Assembly (NCBI GenBank): GCA_035079385.1
Contig: JAVHKY010000025.1
Coordinates: forward strand, 13,366,501 to 13,430,500
Direction: 5' to 3'
Length of the DNA: 64,000 nucleotides
From: Aspidiotus rigidus
Lineage: Eukaryota > Arthropoda > Insecta > Hemiptera > Diaspididae
Shown here: positions 12,600-25,445 of the stretch, piece by piece
Position numbering within the stretch: the stretch's first letter is position 1
How the letters are laid out: every line of letters begins with the position of its first letter
The notes under the pieces: generated by a model
What the model saw: only the letters and a program-made list of their open reading frames with translations
Database searches by the model: none
Told to the model about the DNA's origin: nothing
Program-made: the position numbers and the translations under genes

Positions 12600-14935
12600 C
12601 ACCCGTATAGGTACTTTAATACGACAAGATATTGCAATGATAATTCACTCGGACAAATAGGACCTGCTAATAATTACCTCTTTACTCACGTCCATAATCC
12701 GATAAGAAGATTGAAAGACTTTCGAAAACATACCGTCTTCGCCTACACAATCTGAAAAGACAATCATTAGAGATCAGTTCACTTAGGCTAATGAAATTCG
12801 AAGGATGCGTATACAATTTGAGATACCGTAAAAATTGACTACAAATAAGAACAACAACTATTTTTAAAAGTTGATCGCATTTTCACGTCACTTCTCTGGA
12901 AGGTTTCTTACTCACGCTGCTATAATTTTTGACGGTTAGAAGCTGCGACACCTAAACCCAAGTCGACAAGTTTTTCCAACGATATGGAGGAAGACTTCAG
13001 TATTATACACGTAATAACTTGCCGCGCGAAACTCGAACAAAAATGATGCGCTTAACTTTGGCAGAAGTGATGTGGCAAACGGTGAAGAGTTTACCAATTT
13101 CTGAAAGTATATACATAGACTGTCAGCGCGAATGTAAACGTGAGATCCTAATAAAATATTCACGTATTTTGCGCAGAAAATCGCATCTCTGTCGTAACAG
13201 ATGTACTTCTGTACACGATATACTTTATTATTGTTCCAACGAGGTATAGGAACCGTTGGGCGATAGGTTCCTAATTTGATGCGATCCACTCTCTATCTTT
13301 TCGATGCTGTCAAAATCGAAACGAAAATATTAATAAGATAACACGTTTTCTTCATTAAGGTGAGGAACTTATCACAGCGGATGGTTCTGAATTGTCCGCG
13401 ATAGAGTCGACACTGAAAAATTAATGCGCTTTTTCCAACAGTAAGTCGGATATAGAGAGAGAGTAACGAAAAGAAAATTGAAGGAGGGGGAAAAGAAGAA
13501 ACGAGAAAATTCTCTCGCATCAAAGCTTATAGAGAACGTTGATTTTACAAATCTGTCTCAAAATATAGACAAGAGCTCGAAAAGAAAGCCATAAATTTTT
13601 GCAGCGCTAATTTGTTGACAAAAATTAGTAACCGCCGCGACGCCTTTCATTAGAAATACAGCTAAAAGCTGTCAGAGAAGTAACAAGAATAATTTTGTAA
13701 TACCTAGCATACCGGGTTACCCCAGTATGGTCAAAGTATGGTTACACTTGAAGAAGAGAAAGTCAATATGCTCGTTGATTTTCCAAAATTCGAGCCGCGC
13801 CGGAGATAAAAGTGTGCAACTATAGTTTCTCATTTTTTCTTCTGTAAGCCTGCCTAAGGGTAAATAAAAGTAATTAATGTAGAGCTGAAGGCCGATAAAT
13901 AAAAAGTGCCTGACTTTCTAAGTTTTTTGGGCATTTCGAAAGGTATATGTACTGACTTTAAATCATACCCAGCTAGTCATAATATTAATGCTCATGCGCA
14001 CGAATTGCGAAATTTCAGCTCGAGGTATTGGCAAATACGAAGCGAGAACTTTGACTATGGCCGTAGCTCTATATCTATTTATTTGTTTATAGTTCTGAAA
14101 AAAAGAAGGAGTACCAATTAGCCTATATTTCAACATTTTGAAGTTATAGCGTGGATGAATCAATTGAGGATGAAAATTTATCGATAGATTACGCCGCAAA
14201 CTAAATACAAGTAAGAATCAAACTAAACACCTCGATTAGGCTTTAGTAACATATGACACGATTTGGAATTTGGACAATTTTCGAAGATCGGAGATTCGAA
14301 TACCGCAATTTAAAAATCAGAGAACACAAGATTGCCGTTATCACGTGACTTGTGTTTTGATGAAAAATATAGATGACACGGTACCGATAACGTTTTACAC
14401 TTCAGAAATTACGTATCAAGCGCCATTTGAAGAAGCAACCATCCTGCGTATTTATAATTTATTCAATTTTTGCACATGCAAGTAGGTATTCTATCAAAAT
14501 TGGAATGACTGATTTGAATATACTCACGCAAATCTCTTCAAGCTGGAACAGCGGTTGCCAATAATTGTATATCAGTGAAAATTAGATCAGCAAATTTGAC
14601 TGATTTCATATCAATATCAACAACGTAGGATTGATCTGAAGCAACGGATTGAGGACTTCACCTTCAATTTGAGATTGTCTCAAAGTTAATCTGCACTGGT
14701 ATAATGATGTTCCCATAGCACTACAGACTAGTCTCTTACCGAAATGCAATTGAGCAATTAATCTCATATTGGTGAAACATTCATTCCAAGCGGTAGATTC
14801 AAAATCAACTGGTATCAAAGGAGACAAAAAATTATGTTGAAACTGTGGTTGAAACCGAAATAATAATGATTACTAAAGTAAAGTTAGAGAGTTCCTAATT
14901 GTTTGCATGTGTTTACATTCTGTAAGTAAAGGAGC
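12600..14935. other. Non-genic stretch
   Basis: Only short unsupported frames are present. Frames on opposite strands at 12936-13289 and 13019-13249 overlap each other, which argues against either being a gene. Confidence 0.4.
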
Positions 14936-15083
14936 AATATTGAACCGAGTTCTGTAAAAGCCGGTCGAGCAACATGACGTAACAATCTATAAAATAAGGT
15001 CTATCGTACGGATACAAGGAATATCTTCCTCCAAAATGTTGTCATGTCGCTTGACCGGCTTCAACAGAACCAAGTTCAATATT
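14936..15083. mobile_element. Short inverted-repeat element (MITE-like)
   Basis: Imperfect inverted arms of about 43 bp face each other. The left arm starts aatattgaaccgagttctg and continues gccggtcgagcaacatgac. The right arm is gtcatgtcgcttgaccggc followed by agaaccaagttcaatatt. The total length is about 148 bp with a ~60-bp centre. No coding sequence is present. The superfamily is unknown. Confidence 0.65.
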
Positions 15084-16616
15084 TGGGCTGTGCATTCATC
15101 AGAGCGCGCTACTATCAAGTTGTAGTAATTTGGGTCTTACTGCGCGCGGCGATACTTTTGTGAGCCAGAAAGTATCAAGGTATTGTCTTCTGGTAACCTT
15201 CAGCTACAAGGAATATTATTTCTCATGCTTTTTCAAAACTTGTAGGTAGTTCAAGTTATTTATTAGCACCCCTTTAGTTAACACAGGAAAACAAGAGGGA
15301 TGTGCGGCAGACCTGCGCTCTGTGTCGTACAAAAAATAATTGACGTAGGCCTATGTAGCAATTTTGGAACATGATACCTAATAGTATCTTAGGATCTTCC
15401 TTCTCTGAAAAAATAGCTGGATAAAGATGAAATATGGAATATTGATGAGTTTTTCGAGCTCTTTTCGATGAACAATTCAATAATTAAGTTGCTTTTACGC
15501 CTAGGATAGCAAGGTTCATTTTTTCAAAAACTCGAAAAATAACGTAGGTACGTCTCAATAGTCAATCATTTTGACGTATGTTCATTGTTCATCTGTAAAT
15601 ACTAAGCGTAGTTTGATTCACACACGCACACACCGACAAATTTCAGATCCTATTTTGCAAATTGTTACTCGTGGTGATTTACGTCAATTATTTTTTGTAC
15701 AACAGAATTGACGTCCTGCGTATATCAGCAAAATTTTTCTGATAACAATCCTGAGAAAAGGGTCTAATACCGGTGAGATTATTTCTATATAATCACAATT
15801 GAACTTACATCAAATCTTTTCTCTGGAGTCTGGATCGTTGTTTTTGATAACAGAGCTCACATACATCAATTATTTTTTGTACAGTATCGCTTTTATCTCG
15901 GTAACGCTTTCATTTTGTAATGAAGCCGTCGGCTGTCAGTAAGTTACAAACAAAATGGATGTCAATTTTACCTTCTCGCCAGCTCCCTAGCCGCTTCAGA
16001 GCCCTATAATAATGAGTGAGGACAAGGATTACCTTATTTAGTTGTTACCTCATCATAAATCCTTGCGCAGTTCCCTAATATAGGGTGAGAAATTGATACA
16101 ATTGGTAGAACTATTTTGTATCATTTAAAAGCACTATGTTTTGCATTTTACTTTGGTACTGATACCTGATGTGTTAATATAGTAAAAACAGTACTTTTTA
16201 TAATACATGTAGTGAAATTCCACTTGGGCCTACAATTTAAATTGGTTATCGTTCAAAAAGAATGTTTACAAATTTTTCGAATGGCACCACTGACTTGCAT
16301 TTTCGCCACGGTTCTGATAACGGCATGTTTCGCTACAAAAAACGAACTAATAAGCAGCACTTTTGCTTCATGTACCTATTATAAAAAACAAATTCTAGTG
16401 TTTCTTTATCATTTTTAAATTGTGGTAAACTGTTATCAGTCACTGAAACAGGGAAGTCTGCAGATAAATAATGACGTTCAAAATACAGCGGCCTACCTCG
16501 CTCGTTATTATAGCCGCATAAGAGATACAAAAATTACAAAGCTGCCATATAATTAAGTAGAATTGACGTATCCACAGAATCAAGGATCACAATAAAAGTA
16601 TATGTTATGATCTAAC
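15084..16616. other. Non-genic stretch with a repeated ~20-bp motif
   Basis: No gene is supported. The motif gtacaaaaaataattgacgt at about 15327 recurs in inverse orientation at about 15681 and, diverged, at about 15857, suggesting ends of a small decayed inverted-repeat element of roughly 370 bp. Confidence 0.4.
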
Positions 16617-16750
16617 TAGCCGCTTGCGGCACGCCTTCGGCGCGCCTGGCGGCTAGGCCTGCGGCGCCAGACAGGCTCACGCTTCGCGCTCGCTGTTTCA
16701 TGATTACGGGCTCGCGCTTCGCGCTCGCAAAGAGCACGCCGCCGACGGAC
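16617..16750. repeat. GC-rich cluster of short palindromes
   Basis: An abrupt GC-rich island in AT-rich DNA, made of consecutive small palindromes or hairpins: gccgcttgcggc, cgccttcggcg, cgcctggcgg, ggcctgcggc, and two copies of cgcttcgcgctcgc about 40 bp apart. No open frame spans it. The function is unknown. Confidence 0.7.
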
Positions 16751-16885
16751 TATCACTTGCTGAAAGATACCTACTACCTACGCGACAGAGCAGATTTTTA
16801 TATTTCATGAGAGCTCATGACGTTTGAACTTTCAATAGTCAAATATGTATTCCCACTTGCCATCTAGTTCACTGTTCCCACCAGT

Positions 16886-16911
16886 ACACACACACACACA
16901 CACACACACAT
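16886..16911 (+). repeat. (AC)n microsatellite
   Basis: An uninterrupted run of the dinucleotide ac over about 26 bases. Confidence 0.9.
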
Positions 16912-17164
16912 ACGCAATTCCAAACTCAACCAACAAACAGCCCGCTGGCATGGGTAAAGGCTAATTTTGTCCTAGCTCTGTCAAGACCGAGGTGTGGGTT
17001 TCTGACCATCATAGTCTTATATTTTTCAGAATTTCTTCAATATGAGTCATATGGAATTTGGTATTGAGAATTCAAGGGAGCCTAGACCTAGATAAAGTAG
17101 TATAAAGATGGCCTAGACCTATTATAAGCCTAGTATAATATAGTTTGAGAGTCAACATTTTTCT

Positions 17165-17695
17165 CGAATCTCAAACTATGTATGATAGGTGTGGGACTTG
17201 AAAAAATTCCTATCACATACAGCTCGAGAGTCGAAATTTTTCCAAGTCCCTCTCTTATCATATATGGCTCAATAGTCGAAATTTTTTCGAATCCCCTTCC
17301 TATCATATATGACTCGATAGTCGAAATTTTTTCAAAGTCTCCCTCCTATCATATTTAGCTCGAGAGTCGAAATTTTTCCAAGTCCCTCCCCTATCATATA
17401 TAGCTCGATAGTCAAAACTTTTCCAAGTTTTTTGTTGGACGGCGGAAGGCAAATTTCTCAAAAAGCCACTCATAGAACAGGATCCCTGTTAAAATTTTGA
17501 CTCTTGAGCTATATATGATAGAAGGGGGACTTGAAAAAATTCCCATCATATACGGCTCGAGAGTCAAAAGTTTTCTATGTCCCTCTCGTATCATATATGG
17601 CTCGATAGTCCAAATTTTTCCAAGTTTTTTGTTGGACAGCGGACGGCAAGATTCTCAAAAAGCCCCCTATAGAACCGGTTTCTTGTTAAAACATC
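17165..17695 (-). repeat. Array of the ~43-bp dispersed family (inverse orientation)
   Basis: Repeated tatcatatatagctcga, gagtcgaaatttttcc and aagtccctcc segments recur every 40-65 bases. Two tail segments (tagaacaggatccctgtt at about 17480, tagaaccggtttcttgtt at about 17670) each follow ggcaaatttctcaaaaagcc-like sequence. Several orientations are mixed, so this is a nested or rearranged copy. Confidence 0.75.
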
Positions 17696-17699
17696 ACTA

Positions 17700-18820
17700 A
17701 ATATCACGACAGCCACATCTAACCACTTTCTCTGATAATAAAATCCTACTGGAACTGGATACCCGATTGATATTGATAAGTAAATTAATAAGCGTAGATA
17801 TCATTTCAAACAATCAAAGATCACGTTCTGTATTCATAATTCGAATCACGATTCTACATAATATTGTATTTACGCAATTGATCAAAAACTCATCGCAATT
17901 GATCAAAAACACATCAAACTACTCCTACTATTCCGATGATATGTTTCTATTTACTTTCGGGATTTGTAGATTAAATCTCATTGCGCTTCTCTTTTGATTT
18001 AGAGCATTCGAGTTCCTGAGAACCAAAATGTAAGAACCTACAAAATAATTTGAAATTTCATAATTCACAAAAAGCAGAAACTATATGCGATCAAGTATCA
18101 TAAGTACTGTCGATTAAAATATCTACCTCTTACGACATTATGGAACATTTTCTAATGTTGTTCCGCGATTTGTGAAATAAATCTCACAGGCTAGTTTTTC
18201 CTTCGATTTCGAGAATTCAAGTACTTGCGGACTAAAACATAGGACCTACAAAATAGTCTAACGATAAGGAAAATTCATCTACCAGTATCGGATACTTGGA
18301 TTGATAAATAAGTAAGAGCAGTATCACTTCATGCGATCGAGAATCACGTTCTGTATTCAAAATTCGAATCACGATTCTATTTCTACAATCGATCAAGAGC
18401 ACATCAACCTACCGTACTTACTATTTTCAACCTCTTTCTCCTGTTAATGAGTAATAGTTCACTTGCGCTTATTGATCTTTTCATCCGATAGACTTCATCC
18501 ACAACAGAAAACACAAAACCTGGCCGTTCATTTTGTAATTGGTTTTCTTAGGAAATTAGAATTTCAACTTCTCGCTGATCCTATTTCGTTCCAAATTTCA
18601 TATAATACCAGTATACGAAAAACCGAAGCTAGATGCGATCACAAATCAATGATACCCATTTATGTTTTCCAACACTATCCTATCGAACAATTTTTAATTT
18701 TGTTTCGTTATTCTGGCTGAAAAATGAATATCCATTGTTTCTCAGTTGTTCAGTTCAGTCCTCTTTCACTTTCAAAGTTTCGAACACAAAATAGCAGAAT
18801 GATAATAATGACATATGAAT
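17700..18820. other. Non-genic stretch with internal duplication
   Basis: Two diverged copies of a segment containing cacgttctgtattca and aattcgaatcacgattcta occur at about 17822 and 18348, together with similar flanks. No gene is supported. Confidence 0.4.
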
Positions 18821-18979
18821 TTTGATAATAATAAAAATTTTCTGACAATTGATATTCAACCTATCGATGTTGTGCTGAATGATAGCCGATAGCACCCTTT
18901 TTTGATAATAATAAAAATTTTCTGACAATTGATATTCAACCTATCGATGTTGTGCTGAATGATAGCCGATAGCACCCTT
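18821..18979 (+). repeat. Two-copy 80-bp tandem duplication
   Basis: The 80-base segment starting tttgataataataaaaa at 18821 is repeated without visible change from 18901, each copy ending gatagccgatagcaccc. The identity suggests a recent event, or an assembly artefact. Confidence 0.9.
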
Positions 18980-19276
18980 GCTGTCGACACGCAGGACCGA
19001 GTGAGCGCACCCCGGTGGCCACTGATCGACAGACACCACGTTCGACGGTTTGTAAACAAACCGCGCTTTATTATATAGGATTTCCTCTAAAAAATTCCTA
19101 ACAATGACAGTAAATATAAAGTAGAAGCAAGTTCCTTCTGAGAATAGTTTTCAACAAAGTTTTAGGGTAACGATGTTTTGTTTTTCCAAAAAATTTCATA
19201 AATGTAGATAGGTACCGTACGTCCAATTTGGACATAACACACACTTTGGTCACCCTGAAGATCTCATTCTCCAGAT

Positions 19277-19403
19277 ATACTCTGTTCACGTTGAGAAAGG
19301 ATAGAAAGTAGTACCTCGAGAACGGAACGGTAGATTGAAATTACCTGGAGCGTTCCGTTCTCAAGGTACTACTTTCTATCCTTTCTTAACGTGAATGGAG
19401 TAT
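19277..19403. repeat. Near-perfect hairpin, two 53-bp arms around a 21-bp loop
   Basis: The left arm 19277-19329 (atactctgttcacgttgag ... gaacggaacg) is almost the exact reverse complement of the right arm 19351-19403 (cgttccgttctcaagg ... aacgtgaatggagtat), with only a few mismatches. It could be a MITE, a hairpin RNA source or a palindromic insertion. No poly(A) or coding signal helps decide. Confidence 0.85.
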
Positions 19404-22400
19404 AGTTGATATGCAAATACGTCATATCGTATTGCACACATTATAGGAGTCGCGATGCTAGCGCGAACGGCGCGGCGTTCAGTCCAAATAGTCAATGGTA
19501 TCTAGGTGAACCACAGCCGTCTCTTGTATCAGGCTGGAATATGAAAAAATTGGTAACATTGGCTGGGGCCAAGATTTATGCATGCACTATGGAAAAATAT
19601 GTATGTTGATCGTTAATTTGCGCATAGTATTCGACTCTGTGGGAAAAAACCGATGTTTAGTTGATGTATCGATATAATAAGTATCCTCATCATCGACACT
19701 AGCTGAGAGCTTTTTCGGTTCCTTTTCAATTCTAATTTGGCTCATATCAAAAGATGGGCATATCCACAATTCATTGTTTTTCCCGGGAAAGAAAATCCCT
19801 GACAATTTTTTTCCACTTCTACAGAATACCTATCGTGTAAATAAATATAATTTTGGAATCCACTCAAATTTTAGGGAGCAAAATCCTATACTCGTATTTG
19901 GAACTAGAGAATTGACGCATCTCAAGGGGTAACAATTAGCCTATGGGGCCCTTTCCCTACATAATATTGTTTACTCGTTTGCCAGCGGTCTTAGGCATGC
20001 TCCGAATACTCTGAAAAAGAAATTAGTCTCATCAGCCTCATCCCGTTGCAATGCAGATCAACTCAATGCAGCGTCAAAAAATGAAGTCTGTCAAGAATAC
20101 ATTCTGAAGAAAGCTATTCACATTTTCTCGTCGACGATACAAAATTAAAATAAAAGTTGGCAAATTAGTCTATCCTTTTGACCTGGTCTTTGTACGTTTT
20201 TCTACCTTCACGGCGGTGTCAAAATTACTACAGAATGAATGCCGGTATAGAATACATGTATTGTATTCGTCGATTATTATTTCTCAACTTGACTGCTATG
20301 TTGAAGCCTACGGTGTGAAAAAACAAAGAATATAAAGAAAAATAAAATTCATTTTTCTTCTGCACAAACGATCCGACAAACTTGTTGCTGTTACGTAATA
20401 TTTATCTCGAACGTAATTTTTGCCGTCGGCGAAAAAGTTTCGTGATTTTTCATTCCCGACTTAGCCAACGAGAAAACACTTTTCCAAAAATCTACCCTCT
20501 TTAAAATTCTTCAAAAATGTGATGCGTGCCGTAAACTCGAAAGGCCACAGGATAAGCGACTGAGCGACTGTATTGTAAAAGCTTTACGAGACTCGAAACC
20601 GCTGGAAAAATGGGTAAAAGGTAATTAACGCTTATGGGCCACGAACCAGCAAGGCCAGTCTAAAGTTGTGTAAATGTTCGCCGAAAAAAAAAAAAAAAAA
20701 GAATAAAGACTAAAGTGTGTCGTTCAAGAAAGAATTTTTCCACTTTTAAGGCCGACACCGTGACCACAAAAAAGTGAGCGAAAAAGTATAATATGTGATT
20801 TCTTCTATAACTCGTTGAAAAGTTTGAAGCCGCTGTAGGATGACCGAAGCGAGGACTAAAGTTGTCGCGCGGCGAGTTTCTGTATCTGGAAAAATGCTCG
20901 ATCGTTCGAGATTCCGTATTAACAACAAATGAAAAAAATATTCCTGAGTGTACGGCGCGGAAATTTTGTATTATAAGTTTTTATAAACGATGAAAAACGA
21001 GCGAGTGGTCAAGAAAAAAGAACAACGGAATACAAATTTATTCCAACGGCGACTTCTCATAAAAGTTCGAATTGGGACTTCGTTGTTGTGTACGACAAAA
21101 ATGTAAACGCCGTCTCTCCCCACAAAACCAGACGATGATAAAGTATTTCGAATGAACAATTTACAAGATTAGTACCTACAGGAAAGTATTTTTTAGGAAT
21201 CACGTTACATTTCTAATTAGGCTCTAATATATTCCGTAAACTTTCTTTCCTCACGGAGAAAGGATTACTTTTTTGATGAATCGCTTTCTTTCTTCCTGCA
21301 GGAAAAATATAAGTTACCTAGCCTAAAACCTTCAATTCGAGAAATAGCTCGTTTCTTTCGCGAATACGACTAAACAAGAAAATTTTTCTCTTTTTTCTGC
21401 GGAATGTAAACTTCTGAAAGTTTTCGATTACGAGATCGGATTAACACGGATATTTTCGTTCAAGTCGAGCTTGACAATGTAAACGCTACATAATCTTCAT
21501 TTCAATTAGGAACTTGACACGCCTCCATTAGTTTCGTTTAGCTTAATTCGCAACTTCTTAAACTGAACCAAATACTATGTGGAGTACGTGTACGTTGGTT
21601 GGGGAAGAAAAACTCATGACTTGAGGTTGAAGCTTTTACCGACCCTTATTATTGTGGAGGGAGTTGTCGTATCTTTTCGTTACATTTTAAAGGAATTTTA
21701 TTTATTTACATATTTTGTTACAGTGATACTTGAACAACGATCAAGTGCTTGAAGTGAAGTCTGTGGGTGGGAGTGAATTATTTTCACTGGAAAACTAAGA
21801 AAGTAGAATGAAGATCATGTTCCCGTACGATGAATGATGGAAACGCGAATTAATTTGTCGCGTAGACTTTTACCCATCGATAGATATCCACAAATGTCAA
21901 ATGAGGAAGAACAGAATGACCTGATTTTAAAAATTTATCAAATTTTCAATTCCATTCTACCTTCTACCGATTTACAATTATTTTGACGAAAAAAAAAACT
22001 AATTAGTGACGGCACCACGCCTAACCTGAATACATATTTATTGTGAAACCTCGGTTACAAAACGTTAATGGGGAAACTTCAACGGAGGTGGACACCTATA
22101 GTATTAGCTCGAGCAAACGCTCAGGAACTCATAGCCACAGTAAAGGAGAAGTTATGAGGATCCAGAAGGATATGGACCTTGTGGGTCTGCTGCTCACTAA
22201 ATATGAAATGAAAATTATATTGTTGACCTGTACAGGAGCGCAAAGGGCCCTGCCAGTTACCATTGATCTTGATTGAGTTAAAGTAATAACTCATAAGGAC
22301 TTGAAGTATTTAGAGCCACATAAAGACGGCTACGGCATTGATGCCAAAACTATGTGCCTTCGGCTCCTGGTCGGATGCGAAACGCAACCGTTGGTGCACA

Positions 22401-22835
22401 GTTGGTATGAGCCAATGCTTGCTGGACCCATTGACTGAGGTCTAGCATTGCTGTAAGGTAGCTGACCGCATACACCAATTAATGGTGTTATGCTCTGGAC
22501 ATTATACCGAACCGTATCCTATCTACCGTGATGAATGGGTATAGCTGCCGATAAAAACACAATTGTGGAGACTGAGAGCCATCTCATTGACATTAAAGAA
22601 GAAACCTGAACTGCTTGGGCCAATAATACTGAAGCGACCTCCAATCATGGCTGCTTTGCGGGGAATACCTCGCAAAATTCCGACGGAGAGGGGACTCCGA
22701 ATGTCGAAAAGAAGTTGTTACGGCCCTGGAGAGAGAAAAAAAAAAGTGTTTACACACCTACAATTTAATAGACAAACACGCAGATAAATTTTAATTTTTG
22801 TATCACGTTGCGCGATATATTTGACGATTATTAGC
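19404..22835. other. Non-genic stretch
   Basis: No supported gene. A poly(A) run lies at about 20684-20700. The segment 22290-22700 is richer in G+C and looks like decayed repeat or transposon coding sequence, but I could not assign it to a family because stops interrupt every frame. Confidence 0.4.
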
Positions 22836-23400
22836 GGGGAACCCGCTATCCCTTTTGTTGGGGTACCTTCAGGAGATTTTCGTCAGCGAGTGCGAGCCAG
22901 GTTGATGACGTCACGGAGAAGGAGGGGGACTTGGGAAAATTTCGACCTTCGAGCTATACATAATATATGATAAGAGAGGGACTTGGAAAAATTTCAACTC
23001 TCGAGCTATATATGATAGGAAGGGGACTTGGAAAAATTTCATCCCTTAAGCTATATGTCGAAATTAGAACTCACTATATATTTGTGGGGGGTACTTTCAG
23101 GAAATTTTTGCGAGTGAGGTTGACGACGTCACGGAGGAGGGAGACTTGGAAAAATTGTGGGCCTCGAGCTATATATATATGTATGATAGGAAGGGGACAG
23201 AAGAATTTCGACCCTCGAGCTATACATATATGATAGGAGGGGGACTTGGAGAAATTTTGATCTCCAAGCCTTATATGATAGGAGAAGAACGTAGAAAATT
23301 GACGGCTTCCTTAACAAAGTTGAACGAGGAACGCAGGGAACCTGTTTTATGAGTCAAATTAGATTTGGTATTGGGAATTAAAGAGGCCTAGACCTAGTAA
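22836..23400 (+). mobile_element. Most complete copy of the 43-bp dispersed repeat family
   Basis: The head starts with the palindrome agcggggaacccgct followed by atcccttttgttgggg, gattttcgtcagcgag and gatgacgtcacgga. A body follows of repeated ggggacttggaaaaattt ... ctcgagctatatatgata units, with a second partial head at about 23085. The tail reads cttccttaacaaagttgaac, gaggaacgcagggaacctg and ttttatgagtcaaat, then ggcctagacctagta. Head, body and tail in this order recur in pieces elsewhere in the window. No transposase is encoded. I infer a non-autonomous mobile element or composite satellite. Confidence 0.7.
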
Positions 23401-23584
23401 AGAGGATTAGGCCTATTGGAAATACCACATTAAAAAAAAAACGCGCCTAGAACTTCACCTAAAAAAGAAACTCCTTCAAGGTAGTGGGGAAGAAAGTTCA
23501 AGCTATTTAGGAATACAAACGAAATTGAACATGCGGGTTCCCCGCTTGCCGTTGCACAGCTTGCAACGGCATCTAATTATTTTT

Positions 23585-23705
23585 CTAGTGGGGAACCCTA
23601 TCCCTTTTGTTGAGGGTACTTTCAGGAAATTTGCGTCCGCGAGCGGCCCGAGGTTGATGACGTCACGGAAGGGGGAGAGGGACGTGGAAAAATTATCTGA
23701 TATAT
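23585..23705 (+). repeat. Head fragment of the 43-bp family
   Basis: Contains gtggggaaccctatccc, gtactttcaggaaattt, gcgtccgcgagcgg and gatgacgtcacgga, then one body unit, after which similarity ends. Confidence 0.75.
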
Positions 23706-25430
23706 TTCTTATGGAACGAGGTACGTCTTTATTTGCGTTTCTACCGGAGGTGATTTAAAATGGAAATGAATTTCGATGCTCGACTTCCAAAAATTTCACT
23801 TCAAAAATGTAGTTGAATTGTTACAGTTTTTGTTTTCTATCATCTAAGTTCTCGTTCTGCTTTGTCGACTTCACGTGAGGTTTTCCTCTTCGACTTTTCA
23901 CGCCACGCCAGATGAAGTCGCTCCAAGAGTATTCAAGTAAATTTATAGTTGTTTCATAATCCTTTCCTCCTTTTATTGGGTGTCTTCGAGCTTACAAACT
24001 CCGCTCAGACTTCTACCTTAATTTTTGTTAACATTTTATCTACCTCACACGGTGCTCTTCTTCCTCGACCTTACACCGGTGACGTCACTCGCTACGAAGA
24101 GACAATATTTCATTGGACCCATAATAAGCGTTTGTGAATTACGTTTTCGCGTGTCGTGTTTAAATTTGATATCGTTAAACGCGTATCATACATTTTTATT
24201 TCACGTAAAGACCATTCAGACTTGTCGATATCAAACTGTAAAACCCGTTACACACACACATACGTTGCTCTTATCAAAGTGGCCATATTTTATTAACGCC
24301 CTCGCATAATTATACTGGTCGGTGGTCGGATTCTAAGTGTCCTCCTGATAATACACAGCTCGAAGGCCAAAAGCAAAGTAGGTCAGGAGGATATATTCCA
24401 GAAAAAAAAGCAAGAGTTATAAACGGTTTGTATTAATAAATTCTGAAAATTCGGTAGAGAGTGTACGCTACTTGAAATATGACGGGTGAAGCGTGCACGC
24501 TACTATTGGGGTTTAAACTTTGAGTTGGGGAATTGGTAGCCCTGACGAAATTCACCTTTTTGTTCCATGCTTCTTAAATGGAGGAATTTCGATCACCTTA
24601 ATTAATCGAATATAATTTTTTAAAGCAAATACAAGCATAAATTTTGTAATCCATATCATCAATTTTGAATACAAAAAATCATAGTGATGAATGGAATATT
24701 GAAAAAATAACGGCTGTTTGAAAATCCATGTACAAACATACAAAAGTTCGGGTTAATTATAATCGCACATCAAAAAATAATGTTTCAAATCTGTGAGCAG
24801 CAGAAAGGAATGAGAGAACAGTTGAAAAATGTATGAAATGAATAGCAATGGTACACAGTAAATAGAATTGGTGGAACATTAAAAATTATCTTTTTTCAGC
24901 AGCAAAATAATATTGAAATGAATATTCGATGCTCAACAGCAATTAAATTTTTCTCACCTCAAATCAATCGGTTTTTGACACAAATATACCCACCTTCCGA
25001 ACATAGCAAGAACACAAAAGTCTTAAAACTTGATGAAGAGGAATTAGTGATAGTACTAAGTTTGATATGAGCACCAACGACGAGGAGAAATGAAATAAAT
25101 GAAAATCTTAACGTGTTTACATTTTTTTATCAGTAAGTGGACGAGTTAGTCCGTTTCATGATAAGACTGTGGAATGAATTTTCAGGAGCATCGAATCGAA
25201 GAAGGGTAGAACTATCTTGTTGTTGAGCACTCAATGAAGTGTCGAAAAAAATCTGGTCTATCAGAAACTTGAATATCTAAGAATGAAACTTGAGTAATTT
25301 TGTGAATTGATTAAGAGTGCTGAAATATGAGTGAAAAAGTAAAATATTTGACAGCTTGTAGCTCATAAATAGGAACTTGAGGATCGATGAAAAGTGAAGA
25401 AAATGAGTAAAAAAGTGAGAAATTCATAAC
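23706..25430. other. Non-genic stretch
   Basis: No supported gene. AT-rich, with a short acacac run at about 24250. Nothing else distinctive seen. Confidence 0.4.
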
Positions 25431-25445
25431 TGTCCGAGAAAGCCA

